DNA of 6,756 nt, from positions 1 through 6,756 of the forward strand of contig CAYOWC010000272.1 in NCBI GenBank assembly GCA_964407525.1. The letters are read 5' to 3'. The first letter of the stretch is position 1; each line of letters begins with the position of its first letter. Positions 1 through 6,493 of the stretch are shown in pieces. This DNA is from DUZB01 sp964407525. Lineage in GTDB: Bacteria; Desulfobacterota; DSM-4660; Desulfatiglandales; Desulfatiglandaceae. Made by a program: the position numbers and the translations under genes. Under the pieces are notes generated by a model that was not told the DNA's origin, ran no database searches, and was given only the letters and a program-made list of their open reading frames with translations.

Positions 1-26
1 GACGCCCCAGCACCTTCACCAGATAA
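1..26 (+). CDS. 3' end of an unidentified upstream gene
   Basis: Frame 3 reads the terminal residues RPSTFTR followed by TAA at 24-26. This stop shares its last base with the ATG of the next gene (TAATG), a junction typical of translationally coupled genes. Too little is present to identify the product. Because the next gene is YbbR/CdaR-like, the usual partner upstream would be a CdaA-type diadenylate cyclase; that is context inference only. The other two forward frames are also open at the window edge, so even the existence of this gene is a modest call. Confidence 0.3.
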
Positions 27-517
27 TGGGGGAGGCCCTTGCCCCCGTGAGTTCCACACGCAAGGGCTGGAAAGAAAAGACGCGGTTCCTTCTGGTCCAC
101 CTATGGAAGACCAAACTCATCATCTTCGGTGTGGTGGCGCTTCTCTGGCTGATCCTGGCCGGGCAACAGAATTTTGAGGTCAAACTACAGATCCCCGTCG
201 AAGTCACAAACCTTCCGACACACCTGGAGATGGTGGACCCTCGTAACATTCACGTCCAGATCACGATTCGAGGACTTCGCAAGGACGCCAGCACTATCGA
301 GAAAGGAAATGTGGTTGCCAAGATGGATTTCTCCCATGCGTATCCAGGAAAAATAGTCTTTCCCGTCACTCGAAATCTCATACAACTGCCCGACGATCGC
401 TTGCAATTGGTAAATATTGAACCATCAGAAGTGGTCTTTGTCTTTGAGAAGAAACCGCAAACCCAAACCGATCCAGACAAGCATGGGAAAGCGACAGACA
501 AATCTCAAAAAAAATAA
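26..517 (+). CDS. YbbR/CdaR-like membrane-anchored single-domain protein
   Basis: A 163-residue protein with a basic N-terminus, one membrane helix at about residues 30-46 (LIIFGVVALLWLILAG) and an extracytoplasmic domain at about 50-142 resembling one YbbR repeat. Repeat features are the opening strand with IPVEVTNLP, the VQITIRG strand, and the closing IEPSEVVFVFEK. A Lys/Gln-rich tail (143-163) follows. In Firmicutes the YbbR protein CdaR has several repeats and binds and modulates the c-di-AMP synthase CdaA; single-repeat versions like this one are known to me from Deltaproteobacteria. ATG at 26 overlaps the preceding stop, suggesting coupling. GTG at 47 is an alternative start, with GGAGG at 31-35 spaced 11 bases from it, and would shorten the protein by seven residues without touching the membrane helix. 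The family assignment is fairly secure; a role with CdaA is inferred. Confidence 0.75.
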   Translation: MGEALAPVSSTRKGWKEKTRFLLVHLWKTKLIIFGVVALLWLILAGQQNFEVKLQIPVEVTNLPTHLEMVDPRNIHVQITIRGLRKDASTIEKGNVVAKMDFSHAYPGKIVFPVTRNLIQLPDDRLQLVNIEPSEVVFVFEKKPQTQTDPDKHGKATDKSQKK

Positions 518-532
518 CACGGAGATGAAACC

Positions 533-1441
533 ATGCAATATGACACGGCCCTGCGGGCATACACATCCAAGCGGGTTGAAGAAATTCAGTCCGCCGATAT
601 CCTGGTAGATATTCCATGTTTTAACAACGAGACCACCATCGCTCACGTCATCCAGATGGTAAGCCATGGGCTGGCAGTTCATTACAAGGACATGCGGAGC
701 GTAATTTTCGTGGCCGACGGGGGATCCACCGACGATACGCGGGAAGTGGCCAAGGAATTTCAATTGAAACCCTGGAAGGAAAAACTGGTTTCCATTTACC
801 AGGGGCCGGGCGGAAAAGGTACGGCCTTGAGATCCCTTTTTGAGGCCGCGAGCCGCCTGGGCGTAAAAATACACGACGCCAAAGATCCTGGCCAGCACCT
901 GGGTCCCATGTTCCGCCAAGTACTCTCCGCCCTCTTTTCTCAGATGGAACGATACGAGTCGTTCTGGAAACGGATCGAAGCCAGCGAACCCGTAGAAACT
1001 TTCGGCTTCGAGGGCGCCATGGAACCAGAACCGATCAAGGTGAATCTGGAGGGCCTGATTGAGTTGTTCAAGGCGGGGCACAGCCAATTCTCTCCTTTCT
1101 GGCAAAGCACCTTCTCACAAAACTGCTTAGGGGAAATCGAAAAGACCGCGCGAATGGACGTCTCCGATTTTCACCTGCGCACGGAAACATGGGTTGAAAT
1201 GCTTTACGAACTGGCCGCAACCTTTCATCTGTGGGACGTAAACCGCATGAAACTCCTGGATGTCATGACGCCCCTCTACTATGCCAGGGTGGCCTCCTTT
1301 GTGAGAGAAAGCTGGGAGATGAGTTCGCAGGAGGCTGAAAATCTGGTGGAGGATCAGGCCGCAAAATTTGAGACCAACAAAGATTGCCTGATCAAGATCT
1401 GGGATGAAAAATCCGCTCGGAAGGCCAACCCGCAAACATAA
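533..1441 (+). CDS. Glucosylglycerate/mannosylglycerate synthase-type glycosyltransferase with apparent internal deletion
   Basis: A 302-residue protein. Residues 22-109 form the first half of a GT-A nucleotide-sugar fold: the strand ADILVDIPCFNNETTI, the nucleotide-binding DGGSTDDT (62-69) and the GPGGKGTAL loop (91-99). At about residue 110 the sequence jumps straight to KIHDAKDPGQHLGPMFRQV (112-130). In full-length relatives as I recall them (about 400 residues), that motif follows a further 100-120 residues. These carry the metal-binding Asp-x-Asp, the acceptor-site region and a Gly-Gly-Asp-containing loop, all absent here. Residues 131-302 match the helical C-terminal part of the family, including VEPEPI-like MEPEPIKV and TPLYYARVASFV. 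The parent family transfers a sugar to (phospho)glycerate to make compatible solutes. GGAG at 521-524, eight bases before the ATG, supports the start; the gap to the YbbR gene is 15 bases, so they are probably co-transcribed. The protein is probably catalytically dead, although its frame is open. Confidence 0.7.
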   Translation: MQYDTALRAYTSKRVEEIQSADILVDIPCFNNETTIAHVIQMVSHGLAVHYKDMRSVIFVADGGSTDDTREVAKEFQLKPWKEKLVSIYQGPGGKGTALRSLFEAASRLGVKIHDAKDPGQHLGPMFRQVLSALFSQMERYESFWKRIEASEPVETFGFEGAMEPEPIKVNLEGLIELFKAGHSQFSPFWQSTFSQNCLGEIEKTARMDVSDFHLRTETWVEMLYELAATFHLWDVNRMKLLDVMTPLYYARVASFVRESWEMSSQEAENLVEDQAAKFETNKDCLIKIWDEKSARKANPQT

Positions 1442-1467
1442 ACAGATCGTGGAATCTACTTTAAAAT
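1439..1467 (+). promoter_or_regulatory. Candidate sigma-70 promoter for the large MscS gene
   Basis: TAAACA at 1439-1444 (4 of 6 matches to TTGACA) and TAAAAT at 1462-1467 (5 of 6 matches to TATAAT) are separated by 17 bases. The -35 box starts in the stop codon of the glycosyltransferase gene. The predicted transcription start, near 1474, falls inside the palindrome at 1469-1480. This was read by eye; AT-rich gaps give such matches by chance. Confidence 0.4.
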
Positions 1468-1468
1468 A

Positions 1469-1480
1469 ACACTGCAGTGT
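1469..1480. promoter_or_regulatory. 12-base perfect palindrome, possible operator
   Basis: ACACTGCAGTGT is a perfect palindrome. Allowing one mismatched pair extends it to ATaACACTGCAGTGTgAT (1466-1483). It lies directly downstream of the candidate -10 box at 1462-1467, where a bound repressor would block initiation. I do not recognise the regulator. Confidence 0.35.
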
Positions 1481-1527
1481 GATAAGTTTATTCTTGGGAT
1501 TCGTACTGAACCGGTCATTGCTCTTTC

Positions 1528-1533
1528 AAAGGA
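1528..1533 (+). promoter_or_regulatory. Ribosome binding site deciding the start of the large MscS gene
   Basis: AAAGGA lies eight bases before ATG 1542. It favours that codon over the in-frame GTG at 1479, which has no Shine-Dalgarno sequence and sits inside the palindrome. From 1542 the protein begins with a clean signal peptide, which agrees with this choice. Confidence 0.7.
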
Positions 1534-1541
1534 ATTTCACC

Positions 1542-3851
1542 ATGTTTCCGCTTCATCATCACAGTCCTTTTGTCGGCTGGGTTCTTTTCATTCTCCTGTC
1601 TCTAAGCGCCTCTCCAACCTTCGCCTATGAACTGGCCCAGGAACCTCAAGAATCTTCTTACTCATCTTCAGAGGAAAGCCTTGAAGATCTCCTGGGCATT
1701 TTAGAAAGCCCCACAAAACGGGAAACCTTTATCAAAAATCTCAAGGGCCTCCTTGAGTCCAAAAAGAGGATGGAGGCCAGGGAAACAAAAGGAGGCGCCG
1801 GTAATGAAAACGACCAGTTGATGGTCATAAGGTTCATCTCCGATAAATTTGATCAAATTTCCAGGGATTTTCGAAAAGAAACCATCGTCCTGGGTCTTAT
1901 GGTGGAAGAACTTCCCGAGACTTATGCCGGGATAAAAACCTTTTTTCTGCAAACAAAAAACCGCCCCCACCTCCGCATCCTGCTTCTGGACGTTGCAGTG
2001 GCCCTCCTGGCGGCTCTGGTGTTCAGCCTTTTCCTAAGACGTCCCGTCCGCTCGGCAAGGTCCAGGATGAAGTTTCTTCCCTCGAAAATAGGGTGGGGAT
2101 TTATTTATTTCCTGCTGAAAGCCCTCCCTTTTGCCGCTCTCTTCATCGTATTCGACATCATGTTTCTGGCCTTTCCTTCTTTTTTAAAGGGGCGCACTTT
2201 TGCTTTCCTTCTGTTTACCTTGATGTTTTTCTACAAAATGACCATCGCTTTCTTTCATGTGCTCCTTTCGCCGGAGGAGTCGCATACCCGCCTGGCACCT
2301 CTTTCGGACGAAAATGCCAACTACCTGTGGATCTGGATTCGACGCTTCGCGTTGTACGCTTTTTTTTACTTTATGGTCACCAGTGTGTTTCTGTGGATCC
2401 AGGAACCCAAGTCCTATTTTTATTATCTTCGGGGCCTGCTATTATTTCCTTTTCCCCTCATGCTAACCGTTTTCGTCTTCCAGATGGCCCGGGATCTTCG
2501 ATTAAAACACAGGGCCATGTTACACGTAAATGAAACACAGCCAGAAGCCCCATCAGCTGAAGAAAAGTCAACGAAAAAGGAAAAACGAGTGATGTCGGTT
2601 GTTATTCGGTACTGGCCCATCCTGGCTACCGGTTATGCCTGGGCCATTTTTTTGTCGCTCGTGCTGAAATATGAAAAAGGGTTTGAGTACCTTTTTCGGG
2701 CAACACTGGGGACAGCCGTAACCATTCTTCTGGTATTTCTTTTCCTCCGTGCCCTGAATCTTGTCTTCAGCCGCTTTTTCCGAATCAACGACCTCGCCAG
2801 GCAGCGTTTCCCCGGTATGGAAGAAAAAGCCAACCGGTACCTGTTGATTGTCAAAAAGAGCCTGAGGATTCTCATGATGGTTGTCGGGATGGGGATTATC
2901 GGTGAAATCTGGGGAATTCCTGTATCCGCTTTTGTGACTTCCGACACGGGAGGGATGATCATTCTGCGAGGGGTGGGTATCCTCTTTACCGTGGCTGTAA
3001 TTTTAGCCATCATTGAGTTCGCCAATGCCGTTGCCGCATATCTTCTGAAGGACAAACCTGCGGGGAAGAAAAAGAAGATCACCCAAAAAAAGAAGACCCT
3101 TATTCCGGTCATCCAGACAGCCATCAATATTGCCGCAGGGTTCGTAGGAACTATCATCGTACTGGAACAACTGGGGGTCAACACCACCCCTATCCTGGCA
3201 GGAGCGGGAATCATAGGCCTGGCAGTGGGGTTCGGTTCCCAGACCCTGGTCAAAGATATCATCAGTGGCCTTTTCATTCTCTTTGAAGAAAGTATTCGCG
3301 TAGGCGACTGGGCCATGGTGGGAAAACAGGGAGGGTCAGTGGAATCGGTGGGTCTCAGAACCGTAAAACTCAGGGACATGAACGGCACCCTTCATGTGAT
3401 TTCAAACAGCTCCATCGACTCACTGAGCAATTTTTCAAAGGTTTTCTCAAGAACGGTCATGGATATCGGCGTCGCCTATCGCGAAGATGTGGACCAGGTC
3501 ATTGAACTTCTCAAAGAACTGGGTGAAGACCTTCAGAAAGACCCAGATCACGGGCCCAATATCCTGGAACCCCTAGAGGTTTTCGGACTTGATCGGTTTG
3601 AGGATTCCGCCGTGATCATTCGCGCCCGATTCAAAACCAAACCCTTGAAACAATGGGGCATCAAGCGGGCGTTTTACCGGCTTATGAAGCGGGCCTTCGA
3701 TGAACGAGGTATTGAGATCCCCTTCCCCCATCGCACACTCTATATGGGAGAACCGAAACAAGGGAGCGCCGCACCCCTTTATGTGAACATGGATGCTCCC
3801 CAGCAGCATCCGAAGCCGGTTCAAGATGAAAACGGAGGTAATCCGTTTTGA
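1542..3851 (+). CDS. YbiO-like large mechanosensitive channel, MscS family
   Basis: A 769-residue inner-membrane channel. Residues 1-28 look like a cleavable signal peptide (hydrophobic core 11-23, likely cut after SPTFA). A polar periplasmic segment follows to about 143, including LEDLLGILESPTKRETF, which resembles the N-terminal region of E. coli YbiO. About ten or eleven membrane helices follow, at roughly 146-165, 184-212, 219-241, 268-286, 294-315, 357-376, 386-409, 437-458, 474-502, 521-543 and 549-580. The last is the pore-lining MscS TM3, with the small-residue pattern AGAGIIGLAVGFGSQ (553-567) and TLVKDIISGLF. The cytoplasmic MscS domain runs from about 583 to 735, ending in KQWGIKRAF and GIEIPFPHRTLYMG. 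The length (E. coli YbiO has 741 residues) and order match YbiO rather than the short MscS. Such channels open on membrane tension and release solutes. It overlaps corA by four bases. Confidence 0.9.
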   Translation: MFPLHHHSPFVGWVLFILLSLSASPTFAYELAQEPQESSYSSSEESLEDLLGILESPTKRETFIKNLKGLLESKKRMEARETKGGAGNENDQLMVIRFISDKFDQISRDFRKETIVLGLMVEELPETYAGIKTFFLQTKNRPHLRILLLDVAVALLAALVFSLFLRRPVRSARSRMKFLPSKIGWGFIYFLLKALPFAALFIVFDIMFLAFPSFLKGRTFAFLLFTLMFFYKMTIAFFHVLLSPEESHTRLAPLSDENANYLWIWIRRFALYAFFYFMVTSVFLWIQEPKSYFYYLRGLLLFPFPLMLTVFVFQMARDLRLKHRAMLHVNETQPEAPSAEEKSTKKEKRVMSVVIRYWPILATGYAWAIFLSLVLKYEKGFEYLFRATLGTAVTILLVFLFLRALNLVFSRFFRINDLARQRFPGMEEKANRYLLIVKKSLRILMMVVGMGIIGEIWGIPVSAFVTSDTGGMIILRGVGILFTVAVILAIIEFANAVAAYLLKDKPAGKKKKITQKKKTLIPVIQTAINIAAGFVGTIIVLEQLGVNTTPILAGAGIIGLAVGFGSQTLVKDIISGLFILFEESIRVGDWAMVGKQGGSVESVGLRTVKLRDMNGTLHVISNSSIDSLSNFSKVFSRTVMDIGVAYREDVDQVIELLKELGEDLQKDPDHGPNILEPLEVFGLDRFEDSAVIIRARFKTKPLKQWGIKRAFYRLMKRAFDERGIEIPFPHRTLYMGEPKQGSAAPLYVNMDAPQQHPKPVQDENGGNPF
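3834..3839 (+). promoter_or_regulatory. Strong ribosome binding site for the TTG start of corA
   Basis: GGAGGT, a near-complete anti-16S match, lies inside the last codons of the MscS gene, eight bases before TTG 3848. A TAA in the corA frame at 3839-3841 prevents any longer start. No ATG follows until Met101, so this site decides the TTG. Confidence 0.8.
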
Positions 3852-4909
3852 GGCTATTCAAGAAAAGTTCCGGCAAAGCCGGATTCCCCCCCGGGACCTT
3901 GGTGCATATTGGAAAAGAACGGACTGAAAAAGTCCGAATTACTTTGATCGACTATGACGAACAGCATCTGGAAAAAAAATCAGATATAACCGTGGAGGCA
4001 TGCCTGCCTTTTAAGTCCAAACCCACGATCACCTGGGTGAATGTTTCCGGCATCCATGGCATTTCCATTATCGAAGCATTCGGAAAAGCCTTTGACATCC
4101 ACCCCCTTGTCCTGGAGGATGTGGTCCACTCCGGACAGCGGCCCAAGATGGAAGATATGGGGGAATACCTCTATATTGTGTTAAAAATGCTCACCCATAA
4201 CCATAGCCCGAACCCTTTCGAGGCAGAGCAGGTCAGCCTTATTCTAGGCGATCGCTTCGTCATCTCTTTTCAGGAACGCGAAGGGGATGTTTTCCAGTCC
4301 CTCCGTGACCGTATCCATAAAGAGAAAGGCCACATCAGAAAAGCAGGAAGTGACTATCTGGCCTATGCCCTGATGGATGCTATCGTGGACAACTATTTCA
4401 TTATCCTGGAAGACATGGGGGAGAAAATCGAAATTATTCAGGAATCCGTCCTGACCCAGCCCGATCCCTCAAACCTGCGTATGATCCAGGATACGAGACA
4501 CGAAATGATTTTCCTTCGCCGCTCCATATGGCCCCTTCGGGAAGCTCTAAGCGGCCTACAGCGAACCGACTCCACTCTGATCGGCGACGCCGTGGGACCT
4601 TACCTTGGAGATGTTTACGATCATACCATTCAAATTATTGATACCATCGAAACTCTCAGAGACACCGTCTCAAGCACCCTGGACATCTATCTTTCGAGCC
4701 TCAGCAATAAGATGAACGAGGTCATGAAGGTTTTGACCATTATAGCTTCCATCTTTATCCCGCTGACCTTTATTGCTGGCATTTACGGGATGAATTTCAA
4801 ATTCATGCCCGAGCTGGAATGGAAATGGGGTTATTTGGCAGTTTGGATTGCAATTCTCGTTGTCGTCGTTTTGATGCTCATCGGTTTCAAACGCAAGAAG
4901 TGGCTGTAG
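3848..4909 (+). CDS. corA: CorA magnesium/cobalt channel, Thermotoga maritima type
   Basis: A 353-residue homopentameric inner-membrane cation channel that lets Mg2+ (or Co2+) into the cytoplasm. It aligns from memory almost end to end, with a two-residue offset, to Thermotoga maritima CorA (351 residues): GFPPGTLVH near residue 12, HPLVLED (85-91), the long stalk helix including IWPLRE (227-232) and YDHTIQI (257-263), TM1 at about 295-313, and the YGMNF selectivity signature (313-317). TM2 is at about 327-346, with a basic C-terminus KRKKWL. The regulatory metal-site aspartates (Tm D89 and D253) correspond to D91 and D255 here, and the pore Asn (Tm N314) to N316, so gating and selectivity residues look intact. 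Translation starts at TTG, overlapping the MscS stop by four bases, so the two products are probably made in a coupled ratio. Confidence 0.95.
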   Translation: MRLFKKSSGKAGFPPGTLVHIGKERTEKVRITLIDYDEQHLEKKSDITVEACLPFKSKPTITWVNVSGIHGISIIEAFGKAFDIHPLVLEDVVHSGQRPKMEDMGEYLYIVLKMLTHNHSPNPFEAEQVSLILGDRFVISFQEREGDVFQSLRDRIHKEKGHIRKAGSDYLAYALMDAIVDNYFIILEDMGEKIEIIQESVLTQPDPSNLRMIQDTRHEMIFLRRSIWPLREALSGLQRTDSTLIGDAVGPYLGDVYDHTIQIIDTIETLRDTVSSTLDIYLSSLSNKMNEVMKVLTIIASIFIPLTFIAGIYGMNFKFMPELEWKWGYLAVWIAILVVVVLMLIGFKRKKWL

Positions 4910-5004
4910 CTGACTTACAACAACGCTTCTATTTTTTATCGAGGTGATGGGGGGACTGTAGTCAGCCTTTGACGAAAGATAAATAATCAGACCCTCAACC
5001 CGTT

Positions 5005-5045
5005 CAAGGCCGGCATCATGGCGGATGTTGCGGCCTTGGTGTTTT
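5005..5045 (+). terminator. Strong stem-loop with short T run, candidate terminator of the mscS-corA unit
   Basis: CAAGGCCG (5005-5012) pairs perfectly with CGGCCTTG (5031-5038). An inner stem, CATC (5014-5017) with GATG (5024-5027), closes a six-base loop. Only TTTT (5042-5045), three bases beyond the stem, follows, so the U tract is weak for an intrinsic terminator. It could instead stabilise the 3' end of the mRNA or belong to a dispersed repeat. Confidence 0.45.
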
Positions 5046-5064
5046 GCTCGGAAGCTCCGGGATT

Positions 5065-5099
5065 GTGTGGCGTAAGAAGGTGTACACCACACGTCACAC
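5065..5099. repeat. Inverted repeat around a 10-base palindrome
   Basis: GTGTGGCGT (5065-5073) can pair with ACGTCACAC (5091-5099) over nine positions with one G-U pair, followed by TTTT (5100-5103). The loop contains the perfect palindrome GGTGTACACC (5079-5088). CCACAC at 5087-5092 is a competing partner for the left arm. It could be an operator over the candidate promoter or a second terminator-like hairpin. Confidence 0.4.
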
Positions 5100-5108
5100 T
5101 TTTATGAT
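5081..5108 (+). promoter_or_regulatory. Candidate promoter for the second MscS gene
   Basis: TGTACA (5081-5086, 4 of 6 to consensus) and TATGAT (5103-5108, 5 of 6) are 16 bases apart. They would give a leader of about 27 bases containing AAAGGA at 5125-5130. The -35 box lies in the GGTGTACACC palindrome. Read by eye only. Confidence 0.33.
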
Positions 5109-5141
5109 CTCCGATATTGGACCCAAAGGATACAACATTTT

Positions 5142-6449
5142 ATGGATAAGTATGTCGACCCAGCATTTCTGCTTTCCCAGATATCATCTCTGTGGCACTG
5201 GCTTATCCAAAAAGTGCTAACCAGCAACATGCTGCTGGAGGTTTCCGTAATTGCCTTTGGGCTGCTTACGGCAAACTTCCTGGCTCGTCCGGCAAAAAGA
5301 GGGGTGCAACGGTTTCTAGAAATCCGGGACTGGCGGGATCGAGTCCCAGGAAGATTAATCAGAAGATTTCTGCCCCTAATCACCTATGCCCTTGGCATTC
5401 TCATGCTCTGGATCGGAAAGGAGGCACTCGACAAATTCGGCCTTCCGACGTTTTTGATCGACATTGCCGCCCGGCTTTTGACCGCATGGCTCATTATTCG
5501 ATTTACCACCGCTATGTTACGCGACTCTAGATGGGCCCGGCTATTGTCGATCACTGCGTGGAGCGTCGCAGCCCTTCACATTCTTAATTTGCTTGGGCCG
5601 ACAATAGAGTTGATCGACCAATTGGCCATCACCCTTGGCGGCATCCGTATTTCACTGCTGCTGCTGATCAAGGGCGTAATTGTGTTTACGGTACTCATCA
5701 AACTGGCTTCCAGTGCTTCCATCCTTATGGAAAAACGCCTTTCGAGCTTTGATGATCTCACCCCTTCAGTGCAGGTGCTTCTGACCAAGGCATTCAAATT
5801 CACATTGTTGACGGTAGCAGTCGTGGTCTCTTTAAGCAGCCTCGGCATCGATCTATCGGCCTTTGCTTTCATAGGAGGTGCCATCGGTGTGGGCATTGGC
5901 TTCGGCTTGCAGAAAGTGGTCTCGAATTTAATATGCGGTGTGATCCTGCTTCTGGACAAATCAATCAAACCTGGTGACGTGATTGAAGTTGGCGACAGCT
6001 ATGGCAGAATTCAGTCTCTGGGAGCCCGGTATGTGTCGGTGGTAACCCGCGACAAGTTCGAATACCTGATCCCCAACGAAGATCTGATCACACAACAAGT
6101 CATCAATTGGTCTTTTAGCGACCGTTTGGTCAGATTGAAAATCGGAGTGGGGGTTTCCTACGATACGGATATTCACCGAACGATGAGTTTAATGGTGCAA
6201 GCAGCCCGAAAGGTCGACCGCATATTGGAAGAACCAGCACCGGTGTGCCAACTGAAAAACTTTGGCGACAGCTCGGTGGATTTGGAGTTACGCATCTGGA
6301 TCGGGGATCCTGAAAACGGAATTTCTAATGTCGGAAGTGCCGTGCGTCTTGCCATTTGGGATGTTTTTAAAGAACACCGTATTGAGATACCGTTTCCGCA
6401 GCGCGATGTTCATGTCAAATCATTGGCTGCCGCCTCTACGAAGCAATAG
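5142..6449 (+). CDS. Mid-sized mechanosensitive channel, MscS family
   Basis: A 435-residue inner-membrane channel with about six or seven membrane helices, at roughly 27-47, 77-91, 103-122, 136-151, 168-190, 214-233 and the pore helix 238-270. The pore helix reads FIGGAIGVGIGFGLQKV (243-259), closer to the MscK/KefA-type C-terminal pore than to the AGAG type in the other channel. The MscS beta domain follows (KPGDVIEVGDSYGRI, 276-290; then YLIPNEDLITQQVINWS), then the alpha/beta C-terminal domain ending IEIPFPQRDVHVKS (414-427). There is no signal peptide and no large periplasmic domain, unlike MscK. AAAGGA at 5125-5130, 11 bases before the ATG, supports the start. A 232-base gap from corA and its own candidate promoter suggest separate transcription. 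The two MscS proteins are distant paralogues, not a recent duplication. Confidence 0.92.
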   Translation: MDKYVDPAFLLSQISSLWHWLIQKVLTSNMLLEVSVIAFGLLTANFLARPAKRGVQRFLEIRDWRDRVPGRLIRRFLPLITYALGILMLWIGKEALDKFGLPTFLIDIAARLLTAWLIIRFTTAMLRDSRWARLLSITAWSVAALHILNLLGPTIELIDQLAITLGGIRISLLLLIKGVIVFTVLIKLASSASILMEKRLSSFDDLTPSVQVLLTKAFKFTLLTVAVVVSLSSLGIDLSAFAFIGGAIGVGIGFGLQKVVSNLICGVILLLDKSIKPGDVIEVGDSYGRIQSLGARYVSVVTRDKFEYLIPNEDLITQQVINWSFSDRLVRLKIGVGVSYDTDIHRTMSLMVQAARKVDRILEEPAPVCQLKNFGDSSVDLELRIWIGDPENGISNVGSAVRLAIWDVFKEHRIEIPFPQRDVHVKSLAAASTKQ

Positions 6450-6464
6450 CCCTCTTCAAACGAT

Positions 6465-6493
6465 TTGCATCCCAACCCCAAATGAATTAAAAT
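6465..6493 (+). promoter_or_regulatory. Candidate promoter for the acetyltransferase gene
   Basis: TTGCAT (6465-6470, 3 of 6) and TAAAAT (6488-6493, 5 of 6) are 17 bases apart in the 110-base gap after the second MscS gene, giving a leader of about 60 bases. The gap shows no clear terminator for the upstream gene, so read-through is also possible. Confidence 0.3.

Larger units (their letters stand above)
4910..5141. other. Gene-free gap with several inverted repeats
   Basis: I find no supported gene here. GCTGACT (4909-4915) is matched by AGTCAGC (4960-4966) across a 44-base loop. A stronger hairpin (5005-5038) and a repeat-rich stretch before the next gene (5065-5099) are given separately. 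A forward open frame from ATG 5018 (29 codons) has no convincing Shine-Dalgarno and simply reads through the hairpin. Confidence 0.6.

Noticed and set aside
507..514. Run of eight A bases before the YbbR stop, as a possible programmed slippage site
   Set aside because: It lies three bases before the stop codon, and slippage would only add an unrelated tail; a Lys-rich C-terminus explains it.
425..1105. Long reverse-strand open frame of 226 codons opposite the glycosyltransferase gene
   Set aside because: It has no recognisable domain, spans two forward genes with clear family matches and ribosome binding sites, and looks like an antisense shadow.
2633..3388. Reverse-strand open frame of 251 codons opposite the MscS pore region
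   Set aside because: Its composition, very rich in Ile, Pro, Thr and Arg, is what antisense reading of hydrophobic helices gives; the forward strand encodes an unmistakable MscS domain.
3780..3850. Magnesium riboswitch (M-box or mgtA-type leader) controlling corA
   Set aside because: The corA start lies inside the upstream coding sequence with no leader, so there is no room for a riboswitch.
4947..4961. Four-codon open frame (MGGL) after GAGGTG, as a possible leader peptide
   Set aside because: Far too short to support, and no attenuator structure is tied to it.
4670..5092. Reverse-strand open frame of 140 codons across the end of corA and the following gap
   Set aside because: Most of it is antisense to corA, the start is a GTG inside an inverted repeat, and no protein family is recognisable.
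5018..5107. Forward open frame of 29 codons (starting MADVAALVF) in the gap before the second MscS gene
   Set aside because: No suitable ribosome binding site, and it reads straight through the hairpin; structure explains the sequence better than coding does.
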